A stretch of 64,000 nt of DNA from Cranoglanis bouderius (GCA_023630585.1 CM042535.1:30951399-31015398); one strand, 5' to 3'. Positions 33,301 to 48,782 are shown, counted from the stretch's first letter. The notes: generated by a model not told the origin, from the sequence alone. Translations and numbers: made by a program.

Positions 33301-36300
33301 AGAAACCTTTCTGAATTAAGTTTGTATTCTTTACTTTTTCCTAATTGCCCAAAATTAATATTTGAAATAAAGTTCTAGTTTAAAAGATCACTAAATATTG
33401 CTGCATGAATTGAGTGAGAATTATTTTGTCTTGCACCAGACAGTCGAAAGTTATTTTCTTCCGCCAGGTTCATTTTTCTTACGTCTGCATTTTCAATGCG
33501 TTGTCAATGCAGAAACCTTGGTGGCTTTCAAGAAACCCATTTTGTTCATTTTGTTTTAGCATTATTGCAGTGATCTGTTTAGTCCTTGTGTGGTTTTTCT
33601 TTGATGTTTGTGGTACAATGGATCCAAAATCAGCTCGTTCCAGAGGGAAGTGAGTTCAGTCTGAGAGTCACATGCGACAAGGCTATGTCAGCGTACGGGG
33701 ATCTCTTGGAGGCTATCGCCACATTCTGCAAGGCCGGCTGGGCCTTGCTGAATAATTAAAACCAGCCTCACCCCATAAAGACGCTTTATCCTCCTGCCCA
33801 CCAGACTACTGCTTTTCCTTAAACATTCCCCTCATTCTTTTGTTTTGCCATTCATAAGCAAAAGCTGTAAGGACAGTTGCCAGTCATGGCTTGGCTAATA
33901 ACCTCAGAGTGATTGGGGAATTGGATATGATCCTATTTCTTAGTGATGTGACACACTGAAAGTCAGATAGAAAATGATCACACAAGGTTACAGGAGGGTG
34001 CAGCTGAATAATGGTGTGAAATTCTTCAAGACAGTCCTACATGTTTGTTGCTGGTGGTCATGTCGAGGGCATGAATCCAATTGGATACCAAATGATCCAG
34101 GAAAATATGTATATCTTTTTATTCTTAGTTGCTGAGTGAATAATGTGACGTGTTTTGCTAATTAGCAAGATGTTAAAGCCTTGCAAGAAGCTTGTGAAGA
34201 TTTTATCTCATAATATCATATGGGGGGTGGGGGGGGTGGGGGGGGTGGGGGTTGGTACAGTAACATGGTTGCATAATTGTGCACACCCCTAAACTAATCC
34301 ATAGTTTAGCACCTTTAGATTTTATCACAGCATTCAATCTTTTGGGGTAAGAGTCAATCAGTTTGGCACATTTTGACTTAGCAATATTTTGCCATTCTTC
34401 CTTGCAAAAGATTCTAACTCTGTCAAATTGGCTGGGCATCTCCTGTGCACAGCCCTCTTCAGGTCACCCCACAGATTTTTGATTGGATTTAGGTCTGGAC
34501 TCTGGCTGGGCCATTCCAAAACCTTGAACTTGTTTTGGTGAAGCCATTCCTTTGTTCATTTGGAGGTTTGCTTTTGGTCATTGTCATGCTGAAAGGTAAA
34601 ATACCTCTTCATCTTAAGTGTTTTAGCAGAAGCGTTATGGTTTTGTGCCCATATTGACTGGTATTTGGAGCTATTCATTATTCCCTCTACCGTGATTAAA
34701 GCTCCAGTTCCAGCTGAAGAAAAATAGCCCCAAAGTTTGATGCTGCCACCACCATGCTTCCCTGTGAGGTTGGTGTTCTTTTGGTGGTGGTGTGGGGTTT
34801 TTTTTGGTGCCAATCATATCTTTTGGTATTATGGCCAAAAAGTTTGGTCTCATCAGACCATAACACATTATTCCACATGATTTTGGGAGATTGGATGTAT
34901 TTTTTTAAATTTATTTTTTGGTTAAAAAAGGCTTCACTCTTGCCACCCTATCCCATAGCCCAGAGATATGAAGAATTCGGGAGATTGTTGTCACATGTAG
35001 GGAGCAACCAGTACTTGCCATAAATTGATGCAATTCCTTTAATGTTGCTGTAGGCCTCTTGGCAGCCTCCTTGAGCAGTTTTCATTCACCTGAGCATAAA
35101 ACATTTTTAGCTTTTAATAAAATGAGTTCTATAGATTTTGGATCTAAGAACCATATACTAAAACACAGGAGAAAAATCTTTCCACAATCAGTGCATAATG
35201 AGAACAGTCTGGCTACGGCCTGCATTACTCCTAGGTTCAGACTTCAAACACTGTTTAGATGAATTCCAAGGTAAATACTTAATGAAGGCTATAGTAATTA
35301 ATGACCCACTACTGTACGTGCTTATCTTTATTTGTTTTCACACCAGCCCATGCCCTCTATTTTCAGTGATGACAAAACAGCATCATCTCAATTTTCCCAT
35401 GCAATATAATGTTTTCTTTTTTTTTTATTTTTTTTTTTTATCTTACTACAAAGATATTTTGTTCCAATTAGGTGTATTTTCCCCTACATGTATGGCTTTG
35501 GATTTTTGAAAAATGCATATAAATTTAAACAGATACCCGAGAACAGTGCTGTGTTAGTTAACTGAGCTTTTCCATACTCTCACTGCTCCTCTAGAGCTCA
35601 AGTGCATGGTTTCACCCCACAAATTTTTGGACTTGATGGCAAGAAACTGAAAACTGCCAGGAAAAAAAACATCCAGGAATGAATGTGTTTGTTCAGGAGA
35701 AATCGAGATGACTTGTTTTCATGGACCGGATACGAAAATAAGAGGTTGGGGGGGATTGACTTTCCTGAAAAGTGCAGCTGAGGCAAGCTGAGTGTGGGTT
35801 GTTGTGCTGAGCGCATCACATGAAAATTGTGCTCAATAATTCCCCCGCTTTGTTCCACCACTCAAAAGCCACTGCATTTTTGTCTGTCCCACATATTTGT
35901 ATGCAGCAGTGAAAAAAGCGGGTTGCTCTCATTTGTGGTCCTATAAAGGATTTGTCAAGCTTCAACTTAGTCAGTCACAAAGCCTTTTTTATATCAACAT
36001 TTCCTGCTGTCAAACATCAAAAATCATTTTTGTCTCTGTTAAAAACTCCAGCTGTGTTTGGCAACAGTGAATATCCTGCTCATCTCCCCCGCCATGGCAG
36101 AATGGTGTAGCCCACCACCTCCTCCTTGTCTCTCCCTCCCACCTCTCCTTATGCTAATATGATGCTGACATCACTGTGGAACACACTGGCCATGATAGGC
36201 TGCCTGGGCCAATGCCAAGCCCCAGGCTCCACCCCCTACTTTCTCCAGGCTTGTGAAAGGTGTGCTCTGTTTTGTTCAGCGCTTTCTTCAGTATATGTTT

Positions 36301-36959
36301 GAGCCCACTGCACATGCTCTTTCATTCACTCTGTATCTCAGTATGACGGTCTCAGGGATGACAAAAAATGGGTGCAATCTCTTCTGAACATTGTGGGAGA
36401 GGAAAAATCATGTTGTCTGCCTGTCGTTGAGCACCGGTTACATTCAGCCAGAACAAGCTGGATGCTTGGTCAGCTTCAAGTCTGGTGTTTGCTGGTTGAG
36501 AGGGGTTGGTAAGAGGACACGTTACTTTATAGCACACTGATGGCGCTTCAGAGGGCTACCAGTATGCCTGGACCCCTGTCCCCTGGACCTTTATCTCCTG
36601 GACGCGTTTCTCCTGGGCATCTCTCCCCTGAGCACCTGTCTCCAGGGCCAGGACCATCATACCAAAGCTCCAGTCCTGGCAACAGTTACGGCACAGCCGC
36701 TTTTAACTATAACCAGCTGGAGGGACGATTTAAGCAGCTGCAAGGTAAGTAAACTAGGCTATGTATAACTATAGACATGGACAGAAATGCTTGATGGTAC
36801 AGCACTTATAACCCAACTATACCATACTGACACCTTAGACAGTGGAATGAGAGACACAGAGAGCACCAGGATCAGAATGACCTGACGAGGAGGTTTATCA
36901 GCCTATGAAATATTAATGAGAAGCAGGAGGGGATGAGGAGGAGCTTGGGTAGTTCTCTG

Positions 36960-36999
<40 letters not shown>

Positions 37000-39900
37000 T
37001 TGGAGGGGACATGTCTGTCTTGTATATGTACACTCGCATGTCAGGTTATCTAAGCTTGTCTGCTTATCTCTGTTCCCTGGTTAACATAATATTAATCCAA
37101 TCACCAAGAGAAACCTGGATTTTAGAGCAGTTTTCGGCCCTTCTGATTGGCTTGTCAGTGACAATAGCAGAGAGATTACAGGAGTATGTTTTTGCCTTTG
37201 CACTGCTCTGTGAAGAGGCAGTAATTCAGATGTAAAGTCATAACATTACAATTGTAGTACAGTAAAGTTGCTTTGTACTTACTTCAGATGAAATAGGCAG
37301 TAATCTGTTAAAATTTGTGAAAGTCCAGCTACATAAAATTACTTGCTTACAAAGGTCCTGATATGCCAACTACATGGCTGAATGACAGCAACAGTTACCT
37401 TTTAATGTTTAACATAATTATTAGTTTATAGCTATAAATAAGATGCAGCAGTATGAAGTAATTATATATTTAGTTTTGTATTGGTCCATCAGTGGTCATC
37501 AAATGCTATAAAGTGTCTATGGCAGAAGAACCAATGTAATAGCAGGCACAGTTGGTGAACACTGACTGATTAAAACATTTTTGTATTTCTTGTCTTTTGC
37601 CTGTTACAAGAAATTAAATCACTTTGTTGAAATTTAGCAATTTATATACCTTATACCCCTGGGATAAAACGAAGGCAAAAATTTATTTGGTGTGTTGTGT
37701 TCCTTTATTATCAGAAATGAACAAAACATGTCAAATAGTTATGTTTTGAAAGCAATAGTGAAAAATCAAAGTCTTCATTTCCAATTGGACTGTGATTACA
37801 AATATAAATATTTTCAATTTTATATGCCTACATTTTGCTTTTATAACTTCCTCCAAGCTCTTACTCATCCTGTGGGCAGCTTTGGATTCTCTCAGTTGTA
37901 ATATTTGCTCAGCATTTCCTCTTGACATGTGGGTTCTAATTAATCTTTGCCCTTTCTTCTTGGCATTTCTGTTCTAAGTCTGCAAGATGTCTTGGACTGC
38001 CTTCCTAAGATCAGGTCTGAACAATGAGAGGGTCATGATAAAATGATAAAATCTTATGGAACTGTTTCTTCATTGATTTTTTTTGTTGTGTGTTTTGGAT
38101 TGTTGTGGAATGCACATTTCATTTTGAATTTCTATGAATTCTTTTAATTAGTAGATGTTGTAAAATTTAAGTTGTAAGAAGTGGTAAAACGTAGAAAGGT
38201 GCAAACATTTTTATGCAAAACTTTGAACCCCACTGTGTAAAAAGAGAAAATAGAGCTAAGAAAGAAAGGTTGATAATTACACTCTTGGAAAATATAGAAA
38301 TCTTAAAGGATCTGTGTAGTACTCTACATCTAAGTGTTATCCTATGAGAAAGGGTCTCAAGTAAAATTGTTTTTTGGAAGCAAGTACAGATGGTGAACGT
38401 TCTTTGAGTCACACTTTGGTGTTATATTAGCGATACTGTGTCAGTTGTAGCCCCTTAAGATGCCTTGAGTAATTGGTCATCCATTAATGAAGGTTTGTCT
38501 CAAGTTACACTCAGTTGTCCAATTACCTTTCATTTCACATCCCAACACTGAGAAGTCCAGAAGACTGAGGCAGACGTTGTCTTTGCATTTCTTTACTGTG
38601 ACAGTTTTCCTCTCCCATGAATGGGGCCTTTAGGTAACAATACACCACTTTGTCCAACTGACAGCCTGTTAAATAAGGCACAATGTTAAATCCTTTCAGA
38701 TATGTTACTGGTTTTCTTTCCAAGAACAGTGAAAAGATGCTTGAATAATAGTTCTAATAATATTGTATGAAGTTATTTATTCTATCTAACTTTCAACTAG
38801 TTCCTGAAATAATACAGCAAAGACTGTACAAATATTGAATTGTGAATGTTATCCAAGAATTCATCAGGTGTAGTGTTTATGTTAATATCTTAACTGTATT
38901 TGAGCTGTATGAGATTATTGCGATATCCCTAATACAGTTTATTATCTAATATATCTAAGTGTATTGCATTAACTACAGCACAATGCTCATAATTTGCCAT
39001 ATCTAATTAATTACACTATTAAATACTGGTTTTGAAGTAACTATATAATAGCACATTTATAGTAGCAGTCATTTCTCTCTTTATCAGCAGTGACCTACAC
39101 ATGTCATGTAGATGTAAAAGAAACCAGAACAGATTAGACCTTTCTGTGAGGCCATGTTTTTCAGGAGTTAAATTCTCACCCTAATCTTTTTGTAATATGT
39201 AGTTAAATGCTGATTTACACCGGTATAACTGAGGGCGATAAGGTTACCAGTCTGCATTCAAATTGATAGGCTAGGAACAAAGTCCAAGTTGACACTGGCA
39301 GCTAGATCATGTGGAGTTCCTTTTTTTAGTTCTAGAACTGGACAGGAACCTTTCATCATTCTTGCTGGTCACTAAACAGAGCCAAGCCAGGCATGAGGGG
39401 AGCGGAAGTGTCACATTAAAAGAGGCGATTCTGTGTAGTGTAGTGTAACGGCAGCCAGAAGCAACCCGCTGCTAACCAGCTCAATGACCTTCTGTTCCAC
39501 ACTTGGCTTAGCTCTGTCCTTTCATAGCTGGAGCAGGAACGACTAGGACTAATTCTTGACAGAATTTGACCGGAGCTCCAAACTCTCATTACAGGGTTTA
39601 TTGGCTCAATTTGAAAGCCAAAATAACAGCCATGCCTTGATAGTCATGAGGGGAAAAAACTTACCTTTCTTGGGGTCAAGAAATATTAAATAAAATCACT
39701 GTATGGCTAATACCTTTCAAACAGAAATCTGGAAAAATGCATAGTTCCAATTGGTTAATCCTGTAGCTATTAAAATGTGATTAAGCAAACTAAGGAAAGC
39801 ACTCATTTGATATTTAAGACAGTTAAATACAGAATTGTAATGACATCTCTGACCTTTAGTGCACATTATAGTGCAATTCCTGCGTAACACAGTTTTTTGA

Positions 39901-42900
39901 GAAGAGAGAAAGCCTTACATTACAGTACAGTATAATTATTTTTCTTAAGCTTAAGACCGCATTGGGTTTCATGGTCCATGTAATTCAGTTGTCCCTGACT
40001 GCCTAAAAATCTTGTAGCAGAGAAGCATGGACTTTTCTGGGTCCTTGACTCTTTACTAGGTAAGAACTTGGGTAAGAGGGGCAGTTTGTCAGGGCCATGT
40101 GATTAACACCAAAAAAGCTTTTGGTTTTACAAGAAGAAGAAGCCTTTATTTCTCACATACAGTATACTGTTCATTACAGAATAGTGAAATTCTTTTCTGT
40201 GCATATCCCAGCAGGAAGTTGGGGTAAGAGTGCAGGGTCAGCCACAATACGATGCCCCGGAGCAGAAAGGGTTAAGGGCCTTGCTCAGTGGCCCAACAGT
40301 GACAACTTGGCGATGCTGGGGCTTGAACAAGCAACCCCACCCCATTTTTTTTCTGTTCACTGGAGCTAGTGAGCTTTTCATCTTCAGTCCTGCAGCTTCC
40401 ACTCCTCCCAAAACAGCAACTAAGTACCAAGTCTGAGGTCACTAGGCATGAGATGTTTTCTATGCTTTGGTCTGCCCATAATTAAAATGGAAGGTTCTCG
40501 CTGTGGTTCACAGCTGACCCTGCTGTTTTAGTGGAATTTAGTCACAGAGGCTATATGCAAATATCCACTGTGTCCAGTAGTAGTGATAAAGGGAATGGGC
40601 AATATGCATAATCTTTGAGACATAAGACCTCAGCAAAAGTCCAACTTGATTGCATTCAGGCTGCAACAAAAGCGATCGGAGACCATTAATTTTCAGTGAG
40701 AGCTGGCAACTTCCGGTGACGTCAGCAACAGCGACCGCTGGTAACTAGATGTGGGCATGTCCAGCAACGTAACAAAGTTGAGAAAAGTTTAACTTTGGAG
40801 CAAATTTGGAGCAACTGTGAAGCATGGTGGTGGAAATGTTATGGTTTGGGGTTGCTTAGCTGCCTCAGGGACTGGACAGCGTGCATTTATTGTTTCAACT
40901 ATGAATTCTGCATCATATCAAAGAGTGCTTGAACATAACGTGAGGTCATCTGTCCAAAAGTTGAAGCTGAACCGAAAATGGACCTTTCAACAGGATAATG
41001 ATCCTAAGAACACTAGCAAATCCACTAAGGAATGGCTCAAAAGGAAGAAATGGAGGGTTATGGAATGGTCTAAGTCTGGATTTGAATCCCATTGAAATGT
41101 TGTGGAGGGATTTGAAACGGGCAGTACATGCAAGAAAACCCTCAAACATCTTACAACTGAAAGAATATTGCATGGAAGAGTGGTCAAAAATTCCAGCAAG
41201 CCTGGTGGACATTTATACAAAACGGCTACAAGAAATTATTTCTGCTAAAGGGGGCAATGCTAGCTTCTGAGGCCAAGAATGTAATAATTTGTTACATTTA
41301 TATAGCGCTTTTCTAGGCACTAAAAGCACTTTACATAGTATAGGGGGGAAATCGTGTTCTTACTTTTTCCACAGAAGAATATCACATCTATTGATACAGT
41401 GGGTATAGAAAAGAATCACCCCCCTTTAAAATAATCACATTTTGTTGCTTTTCAGCCTGAAATGAAGACAGACACAGTTTTTGTTTTATCCAGCTGTATT
41501 TACTCAGTGCAACTTATAACATCAAGTGAAAGATAACACCAACATGTCAGAAAATAAAATAAAATAAAAAAACAGAATCACGGAGTTGGAAAAAGGATCA
41601 TCCTCTTGCTTTAATTTGCCTTTGCTATTTTTTTATTACAGCCTATAGTCTGTTGGGATATGTCTCTACTAACTTTGCACATCTAGACTTTGCAATATTT
41701 GCCCACTCTTCTTTGCAGAACTGCTCAAGTTCAGTTAAATTTGATGGTGACCATTTGTGGACTGCAGTCTTCAAGTCATTCCACAGATTTTCAATGGGGT
41801 TTAAGTCTGGGCTCTGACTAGGCCATGCAAGGACATTCACCTTTTTTCTCCTTCAACAAAATGTGATTATTTTAAAGGAGCTGATTCTTGTCTGTGCCCA
41901 CTGTATTTCTGTTGAATAAATGATTGAAAAAGCTAATTTTCCTTGTGGTTTTGTTCAAGTACATCAACTTCATTAATAGGCACTGTAATAAAGAGACATT
42001 AATAGGTGAATCCACAAGATCAATGTGTTATCAGTATGTACTCATATAAAATGTTAGTTTTGAATAAAGTATTTGAATTAATTAATTTTTTTTTCCTAGA
42101 CATATTGGGGATGCAGAGTGGGCTAAGTCCATATTAAACCCTTGTTTTATATGAAAACTCTTCACAGAATCTTCTTCATATAGTCTTCACTGGCTCAATA
42201 TCAGTTTGTGTTGGTTGAGGGCCATTCATAATACAAAATCTTTGCCTGTGCTGTATCCAACTCATAAACTGACACAACTGCTTATAGGAGTTGGATACAG
42301 CACAGTTCAGTTAAACTGTCAGCTGTTTGTCTTTTATGTAATGATTAACATGTCTATCTCCTTTGACGCACATTTTTTAAATCTCAATTTTATCATGCAC
42401 TAAGCAGTCCAGTACACACACAGTCTTCTCATACAATAGCAGATGATTAATGTATATTTGAATAGTCACCATGAACACCAGGACCACTTTGAGAATAAAA
42501 TATAAGGAGCAACGTGAAAGAGCTGCATGCAAGTGTGCAGTGATTGCAGAACTCTTGGCTAAAGGGTAGAAAGTATTGTAATTACTGTTCTGGTTACAGA
42601 CCTAAAAAGAAATGTCAAGGTTTTAGAGTAGCAACAGATAATGTACACTCACTGGCCACGTTAATAGCAACCTGTACACCTGGTCATTTATGCAATTATC
42701 CAATCAGCCAATCAAGTGGCAGCAGCACAAGGCATAAAATCATGCAAATACAGCTCAAGATATTCAGTTCATGTTCACATCTACTATCATAATGGGGAAA
42801 ACCATGGCATGGTGTCAGGATCACTGAAACTGAGCAGTTAACGCATGAGAAAACATGGTTGTTTTCAATCTTCAGCTGTCCAGTTTCAGAGTTCCTGTGC

Positions 42901-45900
42901 CCAGTGTAAGCTCAGATTCCTGTTCTTGGCTGACAGTATAGAATATAATAACAAAGCATACTCTAAAGGCATAATCTAATGGCATCTACAAATCCTTTGT
43001 CTCTGAAGTTTTTAACTTAGGCTGGACCAGCATGGTCTTCAACTGTTGTAGCACATCCACTTTGAGGATTCGACATGTGCATTCTGAGATGCTTTTCTGC
43101 TCACCACAGTTGTAAAGAGTGATTGAGTACCATAGCCTTCCTGTCAGCTTGAATCAGTCTGGCCATTCTCCTCTGACAACAAAGCGTTTCTTCCTGCAGA
43201 ACTGCCGCCCACTGGATGTTTTTTGTTTTTCGTACTGTTCACTGTAAACCCAATAGACTGTTGTGCTTGGAAGAGTCCAGTTGGTAAGTGTATATATCTG
43301 GTTAATAAATGGTAGCTCCAAATCATCAAGATACTTCATGTAGACCTCATTTCTTGAACTACCACAAGAAGTGATGCCATTTATTGATCGAGTATCTACA
43401 GTATCTGTGTATCTTGGCACCAAGATTAAGTTCCAACTTGTGGGTCTGTTGCACTCTGAGATTTGTACTTTTACTGTCATTCCCATCGCTGCTTAGGGAA
43501 TTTTACTTTCTTGTTTATAAAACCTGACAGGATGTACAGTATATTATATGTATTATTATACAATGGTTAGTTCTTGTCCATTAATTTGGTTGATGTTCCA
43601 AGAGTGCTGACAATTAGTATAACAGCATTGGGGCATTTCACTGTTTGGAACACTCCGCTTGTTTGTGCTTGCTACATAAAATTCCAATTCTACCAATAGT
43701 TTGTTACATTGAAACCGTTACTGCACTTACTACAGTCTGTCAGTCAGTCTGTGTGTAAATATTTGACCATATTGTGTCTGAAAGGTCAGTTGCTTGATAT
43801 TAAGTTCTGATTAATAGAACTGTTATATAAAAGCAGTACCACACTCACAATCGTCCTGCTACTGAATATCAGCACAGCTCTGATTACCTGTGGCACTCGA
43901 CCTGTGGCCAAATCACAGCTGATATTCAGTATAACAGCCCTCTTGCTTGTACAATATTGCTTAATTAACAGCTGAAAAAAATCACCATATCGTCACAAAA
44001 TCAATTCATGTCGCTGTTTTCAGTACATCATGTTTTGTTAAAAATTCTGATTTGCAAGGAAATTATTGAATTAAATAACACATTCAGAAAAAAAAACATT
44101 ATTCAAGTGTTGTTTGGATGAATTTAGGTTTCTTAAGATATTCTACTTGGAACATTTTTTTAATGAGACACTCGCTGTACTACATAGAACCTTTATAGGT
44201 ACCTGTAATGATTAAATTGTGCCTGACTCAAGACACAAATAAAATCACTTTTGCTATTGACACTCTTCCACTCCCTGCATAGACAGCCTTGTGAGGTGTG
44301 TATAAATGGAGAATGAAGGATATCTGGATGGCCTACATTGGCAATAACCTCCATTACGCTGTACTTAAAGGCTAAGTACATTCAATACTATCCAGGGATC
44401 AATGTCCTTCTAAACATTTTGTCTCGTTCCCATTTTCTACTGATATTCATAGATTTCCAAATACAGCAAACATTACATACACACATACACAAGGATGTTT
44501 TGGCCACACCCATGTATATAATGTATAATTTTGTCATATGATATCATAAATAGTGTTGAGATTAGATGTGGCACAGATAAAGTTAAGATAATTTCTTGAG
44601 CTCATCGCACTTAAACTCACAGTGTGCTGTGATATGTGACTTAGTTTGCCTGCTTTATGAGGTTTTGATGTATTGACTGCAGGAAATGCCCTATCTATTT
44701 GACCGTCTGGGAGCTATAATAAGATTTCTGTTTGTTAACGACAATCTGAGATATTTGGCGTCGAGGTGCTACTCAGTAAACAGCATGTGATCACTAGTTA
44801 GCTCCTTCTGACAACGTCATCAGATGTCGTTCCCCCATATCAGTTTCTTATTTTTAAAATTAACATTTAAAAATGTTTAATACTGTATTGTATTTTGTTA
44901 GATTTCATGCAAACTAAGGTATGAACACTAACCGTGTACCAGCCTTTACTTTAACCTTTTCATACGAATACATTTTGTGTAAATTGATACAAATTTGCAA
45001 CTGTCGTAGTAACATAACATAACGCAAATTTTTTTTTTTTTTTCCCAAACCATTTACTTCCATTATGAAGTAAATAAGTTTTAGATTCAATACCCATACC
45101 TTGGCTTAAGTATAATAGTGGCTTTTTTCCCCCCACTGTACATAATGGACGGTAATCTGTGTATAATTACCCTTTTTCATGTATCACAAAGTTTTAAAAT
45201 CTCAAGAAGTGAAAAGGGAGAAATTTACATTTGATACCTACCTACGTTTATAAACTTGTATATAAATTATATTTATATTTCTAATTAAATTATAATTATA
45301 CTTTGTATCATACTGTTAGTATATCACAATCCTGTGATCATATTGCTACATCACTGGAGCTAGTAGTTAAGGATAAAGTCAAAAATGGTGTAGCCATTCT
45401 CATTAATGATGCAAAATGTCCCACCAGTCAAATAAAACAGCTTGCATAATAGTATTGGCATTGGCCCAGAGAGAGATATACACACACACACACACACACA
45501 CAGCTGCTTAAAACTCTGCTATCACCATTAAGCCAGGTGGTAAAATACATGCTTGAAATAGCTTCATGGCAATTGAGTATTGATTAACTGCAGCAGACTT
45601 ATTGTTGATCCATCATTTTTGAGTGAGCTGCACATCAGCGTAACTGAAGAGGCTTTTAACAGCACAAGGATCCTTAACTCAGTAAATACAATCCTTGTCT
45701 ACTGTTCCCTACTGGCTCTCTGAATGAAGCGACCTTTAATGGGTTACATTAAGTGTGATAAAGAATAACTGCTGTGTCTGGGAAAAGGAAAAAAAAAACA
45801 GGTTATATATGACAAACATAATCTGTTAGACTTAAAGGAGCATTTATATATACTGTGTATGTGAATTATATTTAGTAGCTGTTCAACACTTCTTTTTTTT

Positions 45901-47018
45901 TTCTTTTTTTCATGCTTTTATTGAATTGCATTTACTAAAATATTGCCTGGAACTCTTCTAAAATACACTCATCGGCCACTTTATTAGGAAAACCTATACA
46001 CTGGCTCATTCATGCTGTTATCCCATCAGCCAATCATATGGCAGCAGCACAATAAATAACTTTTTTCAGTCTTCAATGCCCAGTTGCGTTGAACTTGAGT
46101 CCACTATAGCCTGAGATCACTTTTCTTGGCGGAAAGGAGTGGAACCTGTGATGTTGTAGCCCATCCGCCTCAAGGTTCAAAGCGTTGTGCTTTCAGTGAT
46201 GCTTTTCTGCTCACCATGGTTGTAAAGAGTGCTTATATGAGTTACTGTAGCCTTCCACCTCAAAGGTGATTCTGCCCAGAGAACTGCTACTCACTGGATG
46301 TTTTGTTTTTCTCACCATTCTGTGTAAACTCTAGAGACTCTGTTGTGTGTGAAAATAACAGGAGATCAGCAGTTTCGGAAATACTCAAAAAATCACTAAG
46401 ATCACATTTTTTCCCCATTCTGAAGTCATCATTAACTGAAGCACTTGACCTGTATCTGCATGATTTTATGCATTTCATTGCTACCACATGATTGGCTGAT
46501 TTCGATAATTGCATGAATGTTCAGGTGTAAAGGTGTTCCTAATAAAGTCATTGGTAAGTGTACACAATATATGTTTATTACCTTTCAGTTTCATATACTA
46601 TTTCATGTCTACTTGTCTTAGCCTGAATAGCAGCATAGTCATAGCAACAGCAGGATGTGTCTTGCTTTGATCTTGTTTTGGCCCTTATCATGATGCTGTG
46701 TCAATCACCAGCTTCTGCAGAACATGTCCTGGCAAAACCATGAGCCTTTTGAAGTATTTGGGTAAGTACTGTGAAATTGAGCAAGGATATTTGTGTTATT
46801 TATCATTAGGAATGAGGAAGCTAATCATAGACAAGTAGAAGCTATTCCTACTGTAAATGAGTACTTTTACTCTGAGCTGCTGATGTAGAATAACATGCTT
46901 TTGGCTTATAGGTATCCCGGGTTAGCCTGCTCTCTTCTCTGTCTCTGTTAATTGAGTGATTCATTTTGGAGGGTGTCTAGTAAAATCACTGACTTGTGAA
47001 AACTACATTGGTATTCAA

Positions 47019-47082
<64 letters not shown>

Positions 47083-48720
47083 GTCTCTCTCTCTCTCTCT
47101 CTGTCTGTCTGTCTGTCTGTCTGTCTGTATATGTGTGTGTTCTCAAGAATCTTTGTCATGGCCCATGTTAAACAGGAAACCACTTTGGCTTTCTACATAT
47201 CTACTACAGCAACTTGTGTGCTATATATAGTAACCAATATATATATATATAGTATTGGGGACTGGGATGGCCATGGCAAGACCTTGATTTAGTGGTCAGT
47301 AAACCATTTTTGTGTTGATTTTGATGCATGTTTTGGATCATTGTCCTGCTGGAAGATCCAACTACAGCCCATTTTAAGCTTTCTGGCAGAGGCAGTCAGG
47401 TTTTCATTTAATATCTGTTGATATTTGATAGTCCATGATGCCATGTATCCTAACAAAATGTCCAGGTCCTCTAGCAGAAAAACAGCCCAAAAACATTAAC
47501 GAGCCACCACCATATTTAACCGTGGGCATGAGGTACTTTCCCATATGCCTACCTCTCTGTCTATGCCAAACCCACCTCTGGTGTTTATTGCCAAAAAGCT
47601 CTGTTTTGGTTTCATCTGACCATAGAACCCGATCCCATTTGAAATTCCAGTGGTGTCTGGCAAACTGAAGACGCTTGAGTTTGTTTTTGTTTGAAGAGGA
47701 TTTTTTCTTGAAACCCTTCCAAACAACTTGTGGTGATGTAGGTAACTTCGTATTGTAGTTTTGGAGACTTTCTGACCCCAAGACGCAACTTCTGCAATTC
47801 TCCAGCTGTAATCCTTGGATTTTTTTTTTGGCCACTCAAACCATCCTCTTCACAGTGCGTTGAGACAATATAGACACACATCCAATTTCAGGTTGAATCA
47901 TAAATCCAGTTGACTGGAACTTCTTAATTATTGCCCTGATGGTGGAAATGGGCATATTCAGTGATATTTTGTTATAGCCTCTTCCCATTCTGTGAAGCTC
48001 AACAACCTTTTGCCACACATCACAGCTATATTCCTTACCCATTGTTATGAATGACTAAGGGAATTTGGCCTATGTGTTACCTCATATTTATACCCCTGTG
48101 AAACAGGAAGTCATGGTTGAACAATTTCATGTTCTTAGTCACCCAGGTGTACTAAAAAAATGTAAAATATCAATGGGAATATACTTCAAATATATTTTTT
48201 TCTATAAACCTGTGTTGTATTTGCAATTGTTTGATATCCATGAGAGCAGAGTATTTTTGTGGTTTTTTTGTGGTTTTTTTGTGTTTTTTTTATTTTTTTT
48301 TTTTACAAAAGATCAAAAGGATAAACAAAGACAAATTTTCACAGTCTTCTTTGTTCATATTTACCAAGGGTGCCAATATTAGTGGAGGGCACTGTATGTG
48401 TTCTTTGGCTAATTAAAAAAAAATTGTGATTATAAGAGGAATAAACCACTTCAGGATGTTCTGTTATTGGAAAATAATTAACATTGGGATGGAAACAGTA
48501 ACTAGGTTCTGTGTTGGGCCACGTTACACCACCCCATCATGTTTTATTCCTTACTTAATGTATAGCACATTTCGAAGTATTATTTCAGACCCCTTCATAT
48601 TTAAACACTAGATTATTCAATTAAATTGTGAAAATAAATTACTTCAAATTAGTACAAATTTATGTTTGAAACAGCAAATGCATGGATGTGGTTTAGAACA
48701 GCAGATCTGCAGGTGTTTTG

Positions 48721-48782
<62 letters not shown>

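Noticed and set aside
47022..47130. CRISPR-like array
   Set aside because: It is simple (CT)n/(CTGT)n sequence with no spacers, in a vertebrate genome.
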